Source of the DNA: Candidatus Sabulitectum sp.
GTDB taxonomy: Bacteria > Fermentibacterota > Fermentibacteria > Fermentibacterales > JCC-6
DNA length: 26,055 nucleotides
Direction: 5' to 3'
Assembly (NCBI GenBank): GCA_029940175.1
Contig: JAOZRM010000008.1
Span: 1-26,055, forward strand
The position numbers and the translations under genes are program-made. A model generated the notes under the pieces. That model was given only the letters and a program-made list of their open reading frames with translations. It was not told the origin of the DNA and ran no database searches. Shown here piece after piece: positions 8,617 through 16,749 of this stretch (positions within the stretch are counted from its first letter, which is position 1; each line of letters opens with the position of its first letter).

Positions 8617-10197
8617 ATGCGCGCGCTTCTTTACGCTCTTTCGGTGGTCACAATCCTTGTTCTCCTCACTTCTTCGTGTGGAAACTCGGGTGAATTGGGC
8701 ACAGTGGCCGGTAATCCTGTTACTACTGATGAGTATCTTTCTGTCTTCAACAGTCTTCCGGCTGCCATGCAGGTTTCTGTTCTTGAACCGGGCGGCAGAC
8801 TCGAGTTAATGAATAGGATTGTTATGAAGCGATTGCTTCTAACAGCCTGGGAGGAAGATGTGTCTGTTTCCGCTGGCTGGGAAGATCTCTACAGAACATC
8901 CATGCTTGCTGATTCCATGTTCAACAGAATCGGATTCGCATTTGATCAGTACTCATATATTGATTCCATGACTGCTTGCGGATTCTCTGATTTCTCTCTG
9001 AGAGTTGTTCTTCTTGATGATTCAGCCAGCGCTGCAGAGATGGCTCTCGAATGGAACAACAACAACTATGAATCATCTGTTGTATCGATGTCTGCTCCAT
9101 GGAGCCTGGCTGATGGATCAAGCTACAGAGTTTTTTGTGGTCCAGTTCAGAGAATTACAGATACTTTTCTTCCTCTGTTGACAATGACACCGGATGTGGC
9201 TCACGTGCTTCCAATGTATGGTGAATGGTGCGTATGCCTTCTCAATCTTACAGAGGGAGATTGGATTCCAGATGATGGAGCCACCAGCCTGGGGTTCATG
9301 AGTGTTGTAGCGAAAGAGGCTCCTTACACAATTCTTTCCAGTGGAATCACTATTCTGGGTGATAACTGTACAGTGAGTGGAACGAGGATTGTTCCTGCTG
9401 GAGATGGAAATCAGGAACCAGTTATTCTTTTTGGAGAGAATATTCTTACAGTAGCTGACATTCTTGACATAATGAAGATGGCTGATCCTATCAACTTCCC
9501 TGACGAAGTTTCCCGGGAGATCGCAATTTTCTCACCTCCTGAGATTCTCATTAATGCTCAAACTACTCTGTGGTTCTATGTTGAAAAGGTTGCGCAGAAG
9601 CATGCCTTGTCCAGTCTTGCAGAGGAAACTGGCATCGCCTTGCCGGAAAATGCTCTAGACTTTGCCAGAGCAGAGAGCGTTATCAGAACAAGAGTGCTTG
9701 AAGCAAGTATTCCAGACAGTGCAGGCGTGGCAACCTGGTTTGAACAGAATAGCGAGATATTTCTTGTTCCCGAGAGACGATCTGTTCTTCTTTGTTACAC
9801 ACCTGCATCCACTGTGAATGATTCCATCACGATTTCAGGTTTTGATGAACTGGAAGAATGCCAGACCGTTGTTGACCAGAATGGAGACACGCCTCCTCAG
9901 GCGGAGCAGGCTTTCGGCAGTGTACTTGGGTCTGCTATTTTTACCGCTGATTTGGATGTTTTTTCTGGGCCTTTTCAAGCTGACGGGGAACTTGTTGCAT
10001 GGTTCAAGGTAGTTGAGATTGTCCCGGCACAGACTGCTTTACTGGAAGACATTTATCCTCAGGTAGAAATGATGGCTGCTTCCATAATGTTTTCTTCAGA
10101 GTATGACAACCTTATAGATGATCTTTATGAAGGATATTCTGTAACAATAGACACCGCTGCTGTGACTGAGATTGATCTCTGGGGTGGAGCACAGTAA
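8617..10197 (+). CDS. SurA-like (parvulin-related) lipoprotein
   Basis: The 526-residue predicted lipoprotein has a hydrophobic signal (residues 4-17) ending in the lipobox LTSSC, with Cys at about 21. After it comes a SurA_N-like start, 'LGTVAGNPVTTDEYLSVF', then helical segments. The last third (about 375-500) resembles a degenerate PPIC/parvulin domain ('VPERRSVLL' ... 'AEQAFGSVLGSAIF' ... 'GPFQADGELVAWFKVVEI'). The canonical RHIL and GGDLGW signatures are missing, so isomerase activity is doubtful and a chaperone role for outer-membrane or secreted proteins is more likely. The ATG follows AAAGGTGG by five bases; GTG 8608 lies inside that site and was discarded. It opens a run of four related genes behind mfd. 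Confidence 0.75.
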   Translation: MRALLYALSVVTILVLLTSSCGNSGELGTVAGNPVTTDEYLSVFNSLPAAMQVSVLEPGGRLELMNRIVMKRLLLTAWEEDVSVSAGWEDLYRTSMLADSMFNRIGFAFDQYSYIDSMTACGFSDFSLRVVLLDDSASAAEMALEWNNNNYESSVVSMSAPWSLADGSSYRVFCGPVQRITDTFLPLLTMTPDVAHVLPMYGEWCVCLLNLTEGDWIPDDGATSLGFMSVVAKEAPYTILSSGITILGDNCTVSGTRIVPAGDGNQEPVILFGENILTVADILDIMKMADPINFPDEVSREIAIFSPPEILINAQTTLWFYVEKVAQKHALSSLAEETGIALPENALDFARAESVIRTRVLEASIPDSAGVATWFEQNSEIFLVPERRSVLLCYTPASTVNDSITISGFDELEECQTVVDQNGDTPPQAEQAFGSVLGSAIFTADLDVFSGPFQADGELVAWFKVVEIVPAQTALLEDIYPQVEMMAASIMFSSEYDNLIDDLYEGYSVTIDTAAVTEIDLWGGAQ

Positions 10198-10212
10198 CCG
10201 GAAGGAAAGAAA

Positions 10213-11028
10213 ATGAAAAAATTTGCATACACAGTAATACTGGTATCGATCTTATGTGGTAACGCTGCAGGAGACGTGCTTGCCTCGGTCGGATCAAGTG
10301 AGCTTTCCTGGGAGGATCTTGTTGAGATGGTTGGAGGCCCCGAGGCTATTTCTGGTTTGGGAATAACCACTGAAAATGCTGCAGCGGAAATTCTTAACTC
10401 CTGGGTCAGGGAGCAGCTTATTCTGAATGCTGCGTTGGAAAGCAGTATTGCTTCGCGCCCGGATGTAGCAGCGATTATAGAGCAGACTGTTAACCAGATC
10501 ATTCTGGAAGCTTACATTACAGACGTTCTGGGGGATGTTGAAGTATCCAGGCTTGAGGTTGAGAATTATCTTGATGTCTGGGGTGAAACATACTCTCTTG
10601 AATACAACATCAGGCACATTCTTCTACCTGATGAAATACTGGCATCCTCTGTTCTTTCCAGACTGAATTCCGGTGAATCTTTCGCAACACTGGCAAATCA
10701 GTACTCCGTTGGTCCCAGTGCCCCATCCGGTGGCAATCTTGGCTGGATGACCAGAGGTATGGCTTCTCCCGATTTTATGGAAGCAGTTTGTCAGCTCTCT
10801 ACCGGTGAGATATCTGAAGTGATCAAGACTCCAATGGGGTATCATATTGTTCAACTCATGGAAAAAGCACCCATGAGTACCCAGCTCACTGCTGATCAGA
10901 TATTGGAACTTGCAACCCTTGAGCTGGTATCTGCCAGGCAGGAAACCATGCTTGTTGATCTGCTTGAAGAGCTCCAGGGAAGTTATGTTGTCGATATCTG
11001 GCCTGAACGACTTCTGAATCACATATAA
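10213..11028 (+). CDS. Secreted parvulin-type peptidyl-prolyl isomerase (PrsA/SurA-like)
   Basis: The 271-residue periplasmic foldase catalyses cis-trans isomerisation of X-Pro bonds. A clear signal peptide (MKKFAYTVILVSILCGNAAG, cleavage near 20) is followed by the paralogue-shared motif VLASVGSSELSW. A helical chaperone region covers about 30-125. The PPIC domain is at about 132-217 and keeps the family marks IRHILLP, SGGNLGW and TPMGYHIVQL. Of the four neighbouring paralogues this one has the best single parvulin domain and is the likeliest active enzyme. A GGAAGGAAAG ribosome site precedes the ATG. It starts 15 bases after the lipoprotein gene and ends 17 bases before the next paralogue. 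Confidence 0.9.
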   Translation: MKKFAYTVILVSILCGNAAGDVLASVGSSELSWEDLVEMVGGPEAISGLGITTENAAAEILNSWVREQLILNAALESSIASRPDVAAIIEQTVNQIILEAYITDVLGDVEVSRLEVENYLDVWGETYSLEYNIRHILLPDEILASSVLSRLNSGESFATLANQYSVGPSAPSGGNLGWMTRGMASPDFMEAVCQLSTGEISEVIKTPMGYHIVQLMEKAPMSTQLTADQILELATLELVSARQETMLVDLLEELQGSYVVDIWPERLLNHI

Positions 11029-11045
11029 CAGGACGGGGATACTAA

Positions 11046-11867
11046 ATGGGAAAATCAATGCCGATAGTTCTATGGGTACTCACAGGTGTTGTTGTGGGAG
11101 TCACAATTTTCGTTCTGTTCTCATTCTCTGGAGCAGAGGATGAGAGTTCGTCTATGGCAGATCCCGAATCCATGGATTCGAGCAGAGAGGTACTCGCCTC
11201 TGTGGGGTCGTATGTTCTGTATGCTTCTGATGTTGCCCTGGTCAGAGCCGGGGATGATGCAGTAGACAGCTGGATTCAGGATCAGCTCTTTGCGTGTGCT
11301 GCTCTGGAAGCAGGTCTCGAAAATCCTGCAATGAGCAGATTCGTACAGGAACGGGCAAAACAGCTTTATCTCAGGGATCTTATGGTTGATAGAATCATAG
11401 AGTCTGTGGAACCACCCACCCAGGCAGAGGTACAGGCATACATGCTGGCCAATGCTGAACTGTTTCTTCTGGAAAGACATTACTTTCAGATAATTGCTGC
11501 AGACAGTGTAATAGCAGATTCCCTGCATGTTCGTTTGGGATGGGGGCAGAATTTTCAGGTTACAGCACAGAATTCATCCCTCGGGCAGAAGGCAGCAATA
11601 GGTGGAGATATCGGTTTTATTACCGGCGGAGAGATGCTGCTTCAGGGGCTTCCAATGAGTATTGCTCTTTTAGATGGCCTCAGTGAGGTTGTTCCTTCCA
11701 GTATTGGGTGGCATATTTTTAAGGTTTCTGAAACACGTGCGATTACAGATTCCCTGAGAGTACTTAGAAGTGCTACTGAGGCTTTGTATAACTCCAGAAT
11801 AGATGCAGCGCTTGACAGCGTACTTTTTGCAACTGATAACAGATTATCCGCGGAGGTAGTCCATTGA
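11046..11867 (+). CDS. Membrane-anchored SurA/parvulin-like protein, degenerate PPIC domain
   Basis: The 273-residue protein has an N-terminal membrane anchor (about residues 6-29) without a convincing cleavage site. An acidic Ser-rich linker follows, then VLASVGSYVLYASDV, the same motif as in the gene just upstream. A helical chaperone part leads to a shortened parvulin-like region (about 140-230). There the family signatures are altered: 'RHYFQIIAAD' for the RHIL strand, 'GGDIGFIT' for GGDLGW, and 'SSIGWHIFKV' for the closing strand. Probably a tethered periplasmic chaperone with weak or no isomerase activity. GGGGA six bases before the ATG is the ribosome site. Its stop overlaps the next start (TTGA). 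Confidence 0.8.
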   Translation: MGKSMPIVLWVLTGVVVGVTIFVLFSFSGAEDESSSMADPESMDSSREVLASVGSYVLYASDVALVRAGDDAVDSWIQDQLFACAALEAGLENPAMSRFVQERAKQLYLRDLMVDRIIESVEPPTQAEVQAYMLANAELFLLERHYFQIIAADSVIADSLHVRLGWGQNFQVTAQNSSLGQKAAIGGDIGFITGGEMLLQGLPMSIALLDGLSEVVPSSIGWHIFKVSETRAITDSLRVLRSATEALYNSRIDAALDSVLFATDNRLSAEVVH

Positions 11868-13120
11868 TAAACATCTTACTTTGTGTTGCTGTTCTGGGTT
11901 CATCACCCATGACCCTGGAAAAAGTGGTGGCCGTCGTGGGAGCAGAACCGGTTCTGCATTCCGATGTGGTCTCCCTTCTTATCGAGTCTGGTATAGATCA
12001 AGACACTGCATATGAAAGCGATCCATCCAGCCCTGCTTATCAACTTGCCCTTGACCAGAGTATCGAAAAGAAGCTTCTTGTGGAAGCAGCCAGGCGTGAA
12101 GGCCTATATCCAGACAACCAGGTAATTGAGGATGCTGTTGATGTAACCATGGAAGAGATAAGAAGCAGCTTCAGTTCAGAACAGGAATTCATAAATTATC
12201 TTGCTTCAGCAGGAATGACTCCCGCATCACTAAGAGAAAGTTATTTTGTTATGTTGGGCGATGACATTGCAAGCGAAAATTATGTTCGCATGGAGGCTGC
12301 TACTGCGATGGCTGCAATGCCTTCTAATGCAAAAACCTTTTTTATTGAGAATCCTGAGATTGTGGAAGAGGTTTTAGTTCCCACCAGCTTAAGCTGGATA
12401 TATCTTCCAGTTCTGCCCGGGGAAACCATGGCGGAAGAGGCTCTGCTGGCTGAAGTAAGGGACCTCATTGAGACAGGTGAAACCACCTTTTCTGCAGCAG
12501 CAGCTACCTACTCACAGGACGGAACTGCTGCCATGGGAGGAGACCTTGGCTGGTTCGGCAGGCAGGACATGACTGCCGTTTTCGAAAGCGTTGTTTACTC
12601 CCTTGAACCTGGTGAGATCGCTGGTCCTTTCCTGACACCGTTCGGTGTTCATCTTGTTAAGCTCACAGACCGGGATGAGGAACAGGTACGAGCCAGTCAT
12701 ATAATTCTTATAACAGAATTGACCCAGGAGGATCTGGACAGAACCATGCTGCAGGCAGAGAATATTGTTACCGACCTGGAAGCAGATCTGACTTTCGCTG
12801 ACGCTGTAAATAGCTTTAGTTTTGATCCTGATCCTGACAATACAGGAGGCCATCTTGGAACTGTTACAGTGGGAGCCTGGGAAGGCGAGATGAGGGAAGC
12901 GGTTATTAATCTTAGTCCCGGCCAGATATCTTCTCCTGTTGTTGTTGAACAGAACATGGCTGTTGTGATCTTCAAGGCAGACGATCTTCAGGTTGTTAAC
13001 TGGGATGATTTCTCCCAAGAAGAGCTTCAATCCATGCTTCAATCAGTTCATTGGCAGAATTACTATTCAGGTATGATTGAATCTCTCAGGGCAGATATTC
13101 CTGTCATGGTGAATAACTAA
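11864..13120 (+). CDS. surA: SurA-type periplasmic chaperone with two parvulin domains
   Basis: The 418-residue protein follows the SurA plan: a short hydrophobic leader (residues 1-15), an N-terminal chaperone domain beginning LEKVVAVVGAEPVLHSDV, then two PPIC domains. The first (about 173-268) has GGDLGWFGRQDM and TPFGVHLVKL. The second (about 275-371) has RASHIIL and TGGHLGTV but is less regular near its end. A short C-terminal helix closes the fold. SurA escorts unfolded outer-membrane proteins to the BAM complex, so it supports a diderm envelope. The TTG start overlaps the previous stop (TTGA) and has CGGAGGT six to seven bases upstream. The leader is short and lacks a basic n-region, so the exact start is less sure than the identity. 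The stop overlaps the next ATG by one base. Confidence 0.88.
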   Translation: MINILLCVAVLGSSPMTLEKVVAVVGAEPVLHSDVVSLLIESGIDQDTAYESDPSSPAYQLALDQSIEKKLLVEAARREGLYPDNQVIEDAVDVTMEEIRSSFSSEQEFINYLASAGMTPASLRESYFVMLGDDIASENYVRMEAATAMAAMPSNAKTFFIENPEIVEEVLVPTSLSWIYLPVLPGETMAEEALLAEVRDLIETGETTFSAAAATYSQDGTAAMGGDLGWFGRQDMTAVFESVVYSLEPGEIAGPFLTPFGVHLVKLTDRDEEQVRASHIILITELTQEDLDRTMLQAENIVTDLEADLTFADAVNSFSFDPDPDNTGGHLGTVTVGAWEGEMREAVINLSPGQISSPVVVEQNMAVVIFKADDLQVVNWDDFSQEELQSMLQSVHWQNYYSGMIESLRADIPVMVNN

Positions 13121-13395
13121 TGCGAATTGATCTGTTTCTTAAAGTGACCGGACTGCTTAAAACGCGGTCTATCGCATCGAAGGCAATAGGTGCCGGAGCA
13201 GTTGAGCTGAACGGCTCCAAAGCAAAAGCATCGTCTTCCGTGGAAATCGGTTCTGTAATAAGTCTCATTAAGCCGGACGGAGCAAGAACAACCGTTAAGG
13301 TTCTTCTTGTACCCCGATCAAAGAATGTATCTCGAAAAGATAGAAGCTCTCTTTACACGGTGATTGATGTTGACGAGGAGGTTGCTTGCTTGTAA
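13120..13395 (+). CDS. S4-domain RNA-binding protein (Hsp15/RqcP-like)
   Basis: The 91-residue protein has an N-terminal S4 domain (MRIDLFLKVTGLLKTRSIASKAIGAGAVELNG) with the usual RNA-facing Arg/Lys residues and VxLNG turn. The C-terminal tail is basic and ends in an acidic stretch. Proteins of this size and make-up (Hsp15, RqcP) bind rRNA or stalled 50S subunits. Which of these roles applies cannot be told here. The start overlaps the surA stop by one base, and the ftsE start lies inside its last codons, so it is embedded in an envelope operon. Confidence 0.85.
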   Translation: MRIDLFLKVTGLLKTRSIASKAIGAGAVELNGSKAKASSSVEIGSVISLIKPDGARTTVKVLLVPRSKNVSRKDRSSLYTVIDVDEEVACL

Positions 13396-14072
13396 CCATG
13401 ACCGGGGTTAGGTTGAGCTACGGCAGATGGCCCGCTCTGGACAAGATTAACCTGGAGATCAGACAGGGTGAATTTCTGGTGATCTCAGGACCCAGCGGCG
13501 CAGGAAAGACTACTCTTTTGAGATTGATCTGGATGGGGGATAAACCTGACTCAGGCATTGTGGAAGTGGCTGGATTCAGATCGGACAGGATCAAAAGAAG
13601 AGAGCTTCCTCAATTGAGAAGGAAGATCGGAATTGTGTTTCAGGACTTCAGGCTTCTCCACTCCAGAACCATTTTCGATAATGTGGCCCTGCCTCTTCAA
13701 GTTACCGGAGCAGGAAACCGAATAGTTCAGAAGAGAGTAATTTCACTGCTTGCCAGAATGGGTCTCAGTCACAGGAGAAACTCGTTTCCACATGAACTCA
13801 GCGGTGGTGAACAGCAGAGGGTGGCCATTGCAAGAGCAATGGTAGCTCATCCTTTCATTCTCCTTGCGGATGAGCCCACAGGAAACCTTGATCCTGAGGT
13901 TTCAAGAGAAGTTGTTGAGCTTCTTCTTGAAATCAACCGGGGTGGTACCACAGTGGTAATGGCTACTCATGATCCCAGACAGGTTCCTGCTGGAAAAGGT
14001 CGTTTTCTTTTTCTGGACAAAGGAATTCTTCGTGGAGCAGACAGATGGACTGAACTGGATCAGGATTCATGA
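13386..14072 (+). CDS. ftsE: Cell-division ABC transporter ATPase FtsE
   Basis: The 228-residue ABC ATPase pairs with FtsX. Walker A GPSGAGKTT is at 35-43, the Q-loop Gln at 86 in VFQDFRLL (typical of FtsE), the signature LSGGEQQR at 138-145, Walker B ILLADEP at 158-164 followed by TGNLD, and the switch His at 195. The TTG start sits four bases after GAGGAGG and overlaps the S4 gene by 10 bases. The resulting N-terminus (LVTMTGVRLSYG) matches the first strand of the family, so it is preferred to ATG 13398. The stop overlaps the ftsX ATG (ATGA), which supports a 1:1 complex. Confidence 0.96.
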   Translation: MLVTMTGVRLSYGRWPALDKINLEIRQGEFLVISGPSGAGKTTLLRLIWMGDKPDSGIVEVAGFRSDRIKRRELPQLRRKIGIVFQDFRLLHSRTIFDNVALPLQVTGAGNRIVQKRVISLLARMGLSHRRNSFPHELSGGEQQRVAIARAMVAHPFILLADEPTGNLDPEVSREVVELLLEINRGGTTVVMATHDPRQVPAGKGRFLFLDKGILRGADRWTELDQDS

Positions 14073-14929
14073 GTATTCTACAGTCGGCAGTGAGGGAAAT
14101 CGCACTTAATCTTCATTCAAGACCGGGAGCTCGACTTATTACGCTGCTTATGGTTGCTCTTGCATTTATTGTGTTTGACACGTTCCTGATCATTTCGTGG
14201 AATCTGGAAAGTATCATGGACAAAGAGGAGAGTCTTGTTGGAATGGAGGTTTTTCTCCAAAGGGAAATTTCTACAAATGAGGGTAGAGTTGTTGGAGATC
14301 TAATAAGCAGTATGTCAGGAGTGCAGTCTGTTTACTTTGTCTCACCACAGGAGGCAGAAGCACTGTTTAGAGCAGAACTCCCCGGAAGAACGGATCTGCT
14401 TGATGTGATGGGAAATGACTTCAGGCTTCCGGCTTCACTTCAAATAATATTTACAGAAGAAGCCATGAGTCAGGGAAGAATCTCTGATCTGTCCAGACAG
14501 ATCGGGGCAATTGCCGGGGTAGAGGACGCAGTGTATGGTGAAGACTATCTTCCCGGTTTACTTAAAACTGTTACTACAATAAGAAGACTGGTTATTTTAC
14601 TGGGCATTGTTCTTGTATCAAGCATATCTCTTGTTGTTTTTTATACAGTACGATTGTCGGTTGTGCGCAGATCGCTCACAGTTGACATCATGAGAATAGT
14701 TGGTGCACCATGGTGGTTCATCAGAGTTCCCTTTGTTATTGAGGGAGTACTAATGGGTATAGCCGGCTCAGCCGGAGGACTTGCAATGGCGGCAATTTTG
14801 TCAGAAGTACTGTCAACTGCTGTGACGCACAGGTTTATGCCCATGTCCTGGATGACTCTTGTAATCTTACTAGGCGCGGTCACTGGAACTGTCGGTGCCC
14901 TGGCCGGTTCATACGAAAAGGAAAGGTAA
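14069..14929 (+). CDS. ftsX: Cell-division protein FtsX
   Basis: The 286-residue permease-like subunit is coupled to FtsE by an ATGA overlap. The topology is that of FtsX: a short cytoplasmic N-terminus, membrane helix 1 (about 21-45), an extracytoplasmic domain (about 46-165) with the 'VYFVSPQEAEALFR' segment common to the family, then three more helices (about 172-195, 218-243 and 258-280). FtsX passes ATPase-driven conformational change to a murein hydrolase or its activator across the membrane. No hydrolase gene follows directly; the nearest M23 gene is about 9 kb upstream in the same gene run. Confidence 0.94.
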   Translation: MSILQSAVREIALNLHSRPGARLITLLMVALAFIVFDTFLIISWNLESIMDKEESLVGMEVFLQREISTNEGRVVGDLISSMSGVQSVYFVSPQEAEALFRAELPGRTDLLDVMGNDFRLPASLQIIFTEEAMSQGRISDLSRQIGAIAGVEDAVYGEDYLPGLLKTVTTIRRLVILLGIVLVSSISLVVFYTVRLSVVRRSLTVDIMRIVGAPWWFIRVPFVIEGVLMGIAGSAGGLAMAAILSEVLSTAVTHRFMPMSWMTLVILLGAVTGTVGALAGSYEKER

Positions 14930-14930
14930 A

Positions 14931-15323
14931 ATGAAAATCAAAAATATTCTTACAATACCCGTTGTTGCTGCAGCATCAGCCATGGCTCAGGATGCAGCTG
15001 CCGGTTCCGAACAGGCAGAAGCTTCAAGTTGTCTTGGCGGAGGCGGAATCATGGGTCTGCTTCCCATTGTTGCAATGGTTGGTATCTTCTATTTTCTGAT
15101 CATCAGACCTCAGCAGAAACAGTCAAAGAAAATGAAGGAAATGCGAGAATCAATGCAGAAGGGCAACAATGTTGTGACAAGTGGCGGAATCCACGGCGTT
15201 ATAACCAACCTCAAGGGTGATATTGTCACAGTTAGAGTTGCAGACTCTGTGAAAATCGATGTGGATCGTTCCGCGTTGACAATTCTCGGGGAAGAAGCAC
15301 CTTCCACATGCAAGACCTGCTAA
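14931..15323 (+). CDS. yajC: Preprotein translocase accessory subunit YajC
   Basis: The 130-residue Sec-associated membrane protein has a signal-like N-terminus (residues 4-20, ending SAMAQ), a Gly-rich linker, and then the characteristic membrane helix and motif 'VAMVGIFYFLIIRPQQKQSKKMKEM' (about 46-70). The small conserved domain follows, with NNVVTSGGIHGVITNL and a final hydrophobic strand (about 80-120). It ends in the short Cys-containing tail STCKTC. The start is ATG 14931, one base after the ftsX stop, with AAAAGGA eight bases before it. The stop overlaps the def start by 16 bases. Confidence 0.94.
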   Translation: MKIKNILTIPVVAAASAMAQDAAAGSEQAEASSCLGGGGIMGLLPIVAMVGIFYFLIIRPQQKQSKKMKEMRESMQKGNNVVTSGGIHGVITNLKGDIVTVRVADSVKIDVDRSALTILGEEAPSTCKTC

Positions 15324-15835
15324 ATTCCATCAGGATCATCGGTGACCCGATACTGAGGCAGAAGTGCAGACCTCTGGTTTTCCCCGATGATGTACCCTAC
15401 ATCATCGATCTTGCGAGAAGAATGGGAAATGCCCTGGATGTTGCAGAGGGACTGGGGCTTGCCGCTCCTCAGGTGGGCGAATCCGTAAGGTTGTTTATCG
15501 CTACTCCTGATCATCTGGATGAGCTGTGTGGACATGTGGTGTTCATCAACCCGGAGATAACTCCATACGGTGAGATGGAGAAAAGGGAAGAGGGTTGTTT
15601 AAGCGTTCCCGGCATTTACGAAATGCTTTCTCGTCAGTCCAGAGTAAGAATCAAGGCTATGGATATTCGTGGAAACACTTTTTCTCTTGATGTAGGCGAA
15701 CTTGCTGCAAGGCTTATTCTCCATGAGGTTGACCATTTGGATGGGATCCTCTTTGTTGACAAACTCAGTCCCATTAAAAGGAAACTTCTCAAAGGAAGGC
15801 TCCGTAAACTGAGAGAGGATCGGCTGAGGAAGTGA
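15308..15835 (+). CDS. def: Peptide deformylase
   Basis: The 175-residue metalloenzyme removes the formyl group from nascent proteins. All three signatures are present: GLGLAAPQ at 48-55 (motif 1), EEGCLS at 94-99 with metal ligand Cys97 (motif 2), and HEVDH at 139-143 with His139/His143 and catalytic Glu140 (motif 3). It ends in a basic tail (KRKLLKGRLRKLREDRLRK). The ATG start lies within the end of yajC. The stop overlaps the GTG start of fmt, so the enzymes that add and remove the formyl group are co-translated. Confidence 0.97.
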   Translation: MQDLLNSIRIIGDPILRQKCRPLVFPDDVPYIIDLARRMGNALDVAEGLGLAAPQVGESVRLFIATPDHLDELCGHVVFINPEITPYGEMEKREEGCLSVPGIYEMLSRQSRVRIKAMDIRGNTFSLDVGELAARLILHEVDHLDGILFVDKLSPIKRKLLKGRLRKLREDRLRK

Positions 15836-16749
15836 AACTGATCTTTCTTGGAACTTCAGCCTTTGCTCTTCCTGCTCTGAAGGAGCTTCACAATAACGAG
15901 AGTATTCAAATTGCAATGATAATCTCCCGTCCGGACAGACGTTCCGGGCGGGGGAGAAAAGTATCCAGACCTCCTGTGGCCGTTCTCGCCGGAGAACTGG
16001 GTCTCAGGCTTGTGCAGCCCGAAAAGCTGAGAGAAGTAAAAGATCTTATCTCAGAGATATCACCTGATGTAATGGTCAGTGCATCCTATGGAGGATGGCT
16101 GCCTGAGTGGTTTCTTGGTATTGCTCCTTTGGGGGTGGTGAACATTCACCCATCTCTTCTTCCCAGTCACAGAGGTGCTGCTCCTATCATTAGAACCATC
16201 CTGGAGGGGGACAGCGAAACGGCGGTCTGCTTTATGGTTACCGATAAAGGGTGGGATACCGGTGATTTGCTTTACACAATAAACAGAAAGATCAGCGGTA
16301 ATGAAACGGCAGGTGAACTTGAAGAAAGTCTTGCAGAGGAAGCGGCTTCTGTTCTACTTGATGTTTTAACAAAGTATGCGGATGGCATATTGAAATCTGT
16401 ACCGCAGACAGGTTCAGAAAGCTACGCAGAGAAGGTTACTTCTCAGGAAACCGTAATTTCCTGGCAGCTTTCCGCAGACAAAATTCGAAGGATGATCCTG
16501 GCCTTTAACCCGGTCCCGGGGGCAAGAACAGGTTACAATTCGAATATTCTGAAAATTTACCAGGCAGAGATCTCTTCTCATCAGGGTACACCTGGAGAAG
16601 TGCTTGAAACCAAACCGCTTATTGTTGGTTGCGGTTCCGAATCAGTCAGGCTTCTTGAGGTACAACCACAGGGAAAGCGCAGAATGACTGCCGAGGAATT
16701 CGTACGGGGCTACAGGATTGAGAAGGGAGTTATTCTGGGTGAGAGCTAG
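15832..16749 (+). CDS. fmt: Methionyl-tRNA formyltransferase
   Basis: The 305-residue enzyme formylates initiator Met-tRNA using 10-formyl-THF. The N-terminal Rossmann domain (about 1-195) holds the catalytic residues Asn104 and His106 in NIHPSLLPSHRGAAP, and Asp142 in the WDTGD segment. The C-terminal tRNA-binding barrel (about 205-300) starts at 'VISWQLSADKIRRMI..FNPVPGA'. The length is normal. The 'SASYGGWLP' loop is a slight variant of the usual AYG-x-x-LP. The GTG start overlaps the def stop (GTGA). The stop lies within the start region of the DUF116 gene. Confidence 0.96.
   Translation: MKLIFLGTSAFALPALKELHNNESIQIAMIISRPDRRSGRGRKVSRPPVAVLAGELGLRLVQPEKLREVKDLISEISPDVMVSASYGGWLPEWFLGIAPLGVVNIHPSLLPSHRGAAPIIRTILEGDSETAVCFMVTDKGWDTGDLLYTINRKISGNETAGELEESLAEEAASVLLDVLTKYADGILKSVPQTGSESYAEKVTSQETVISWQLSADKIRRMILAFNPVPGARTGYNSNILKIYQAEISSHQGTPGEVLETKPLIVGCGSESVRLLEVQPQGKRRMTAEEFVRGYRIEKGVILGES

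Noticed and set aside
12512..13042. 176-codon open frame on the minus strand
   Set aside because: It is antisense to the parvulin domains of surA and has low-quality composition.
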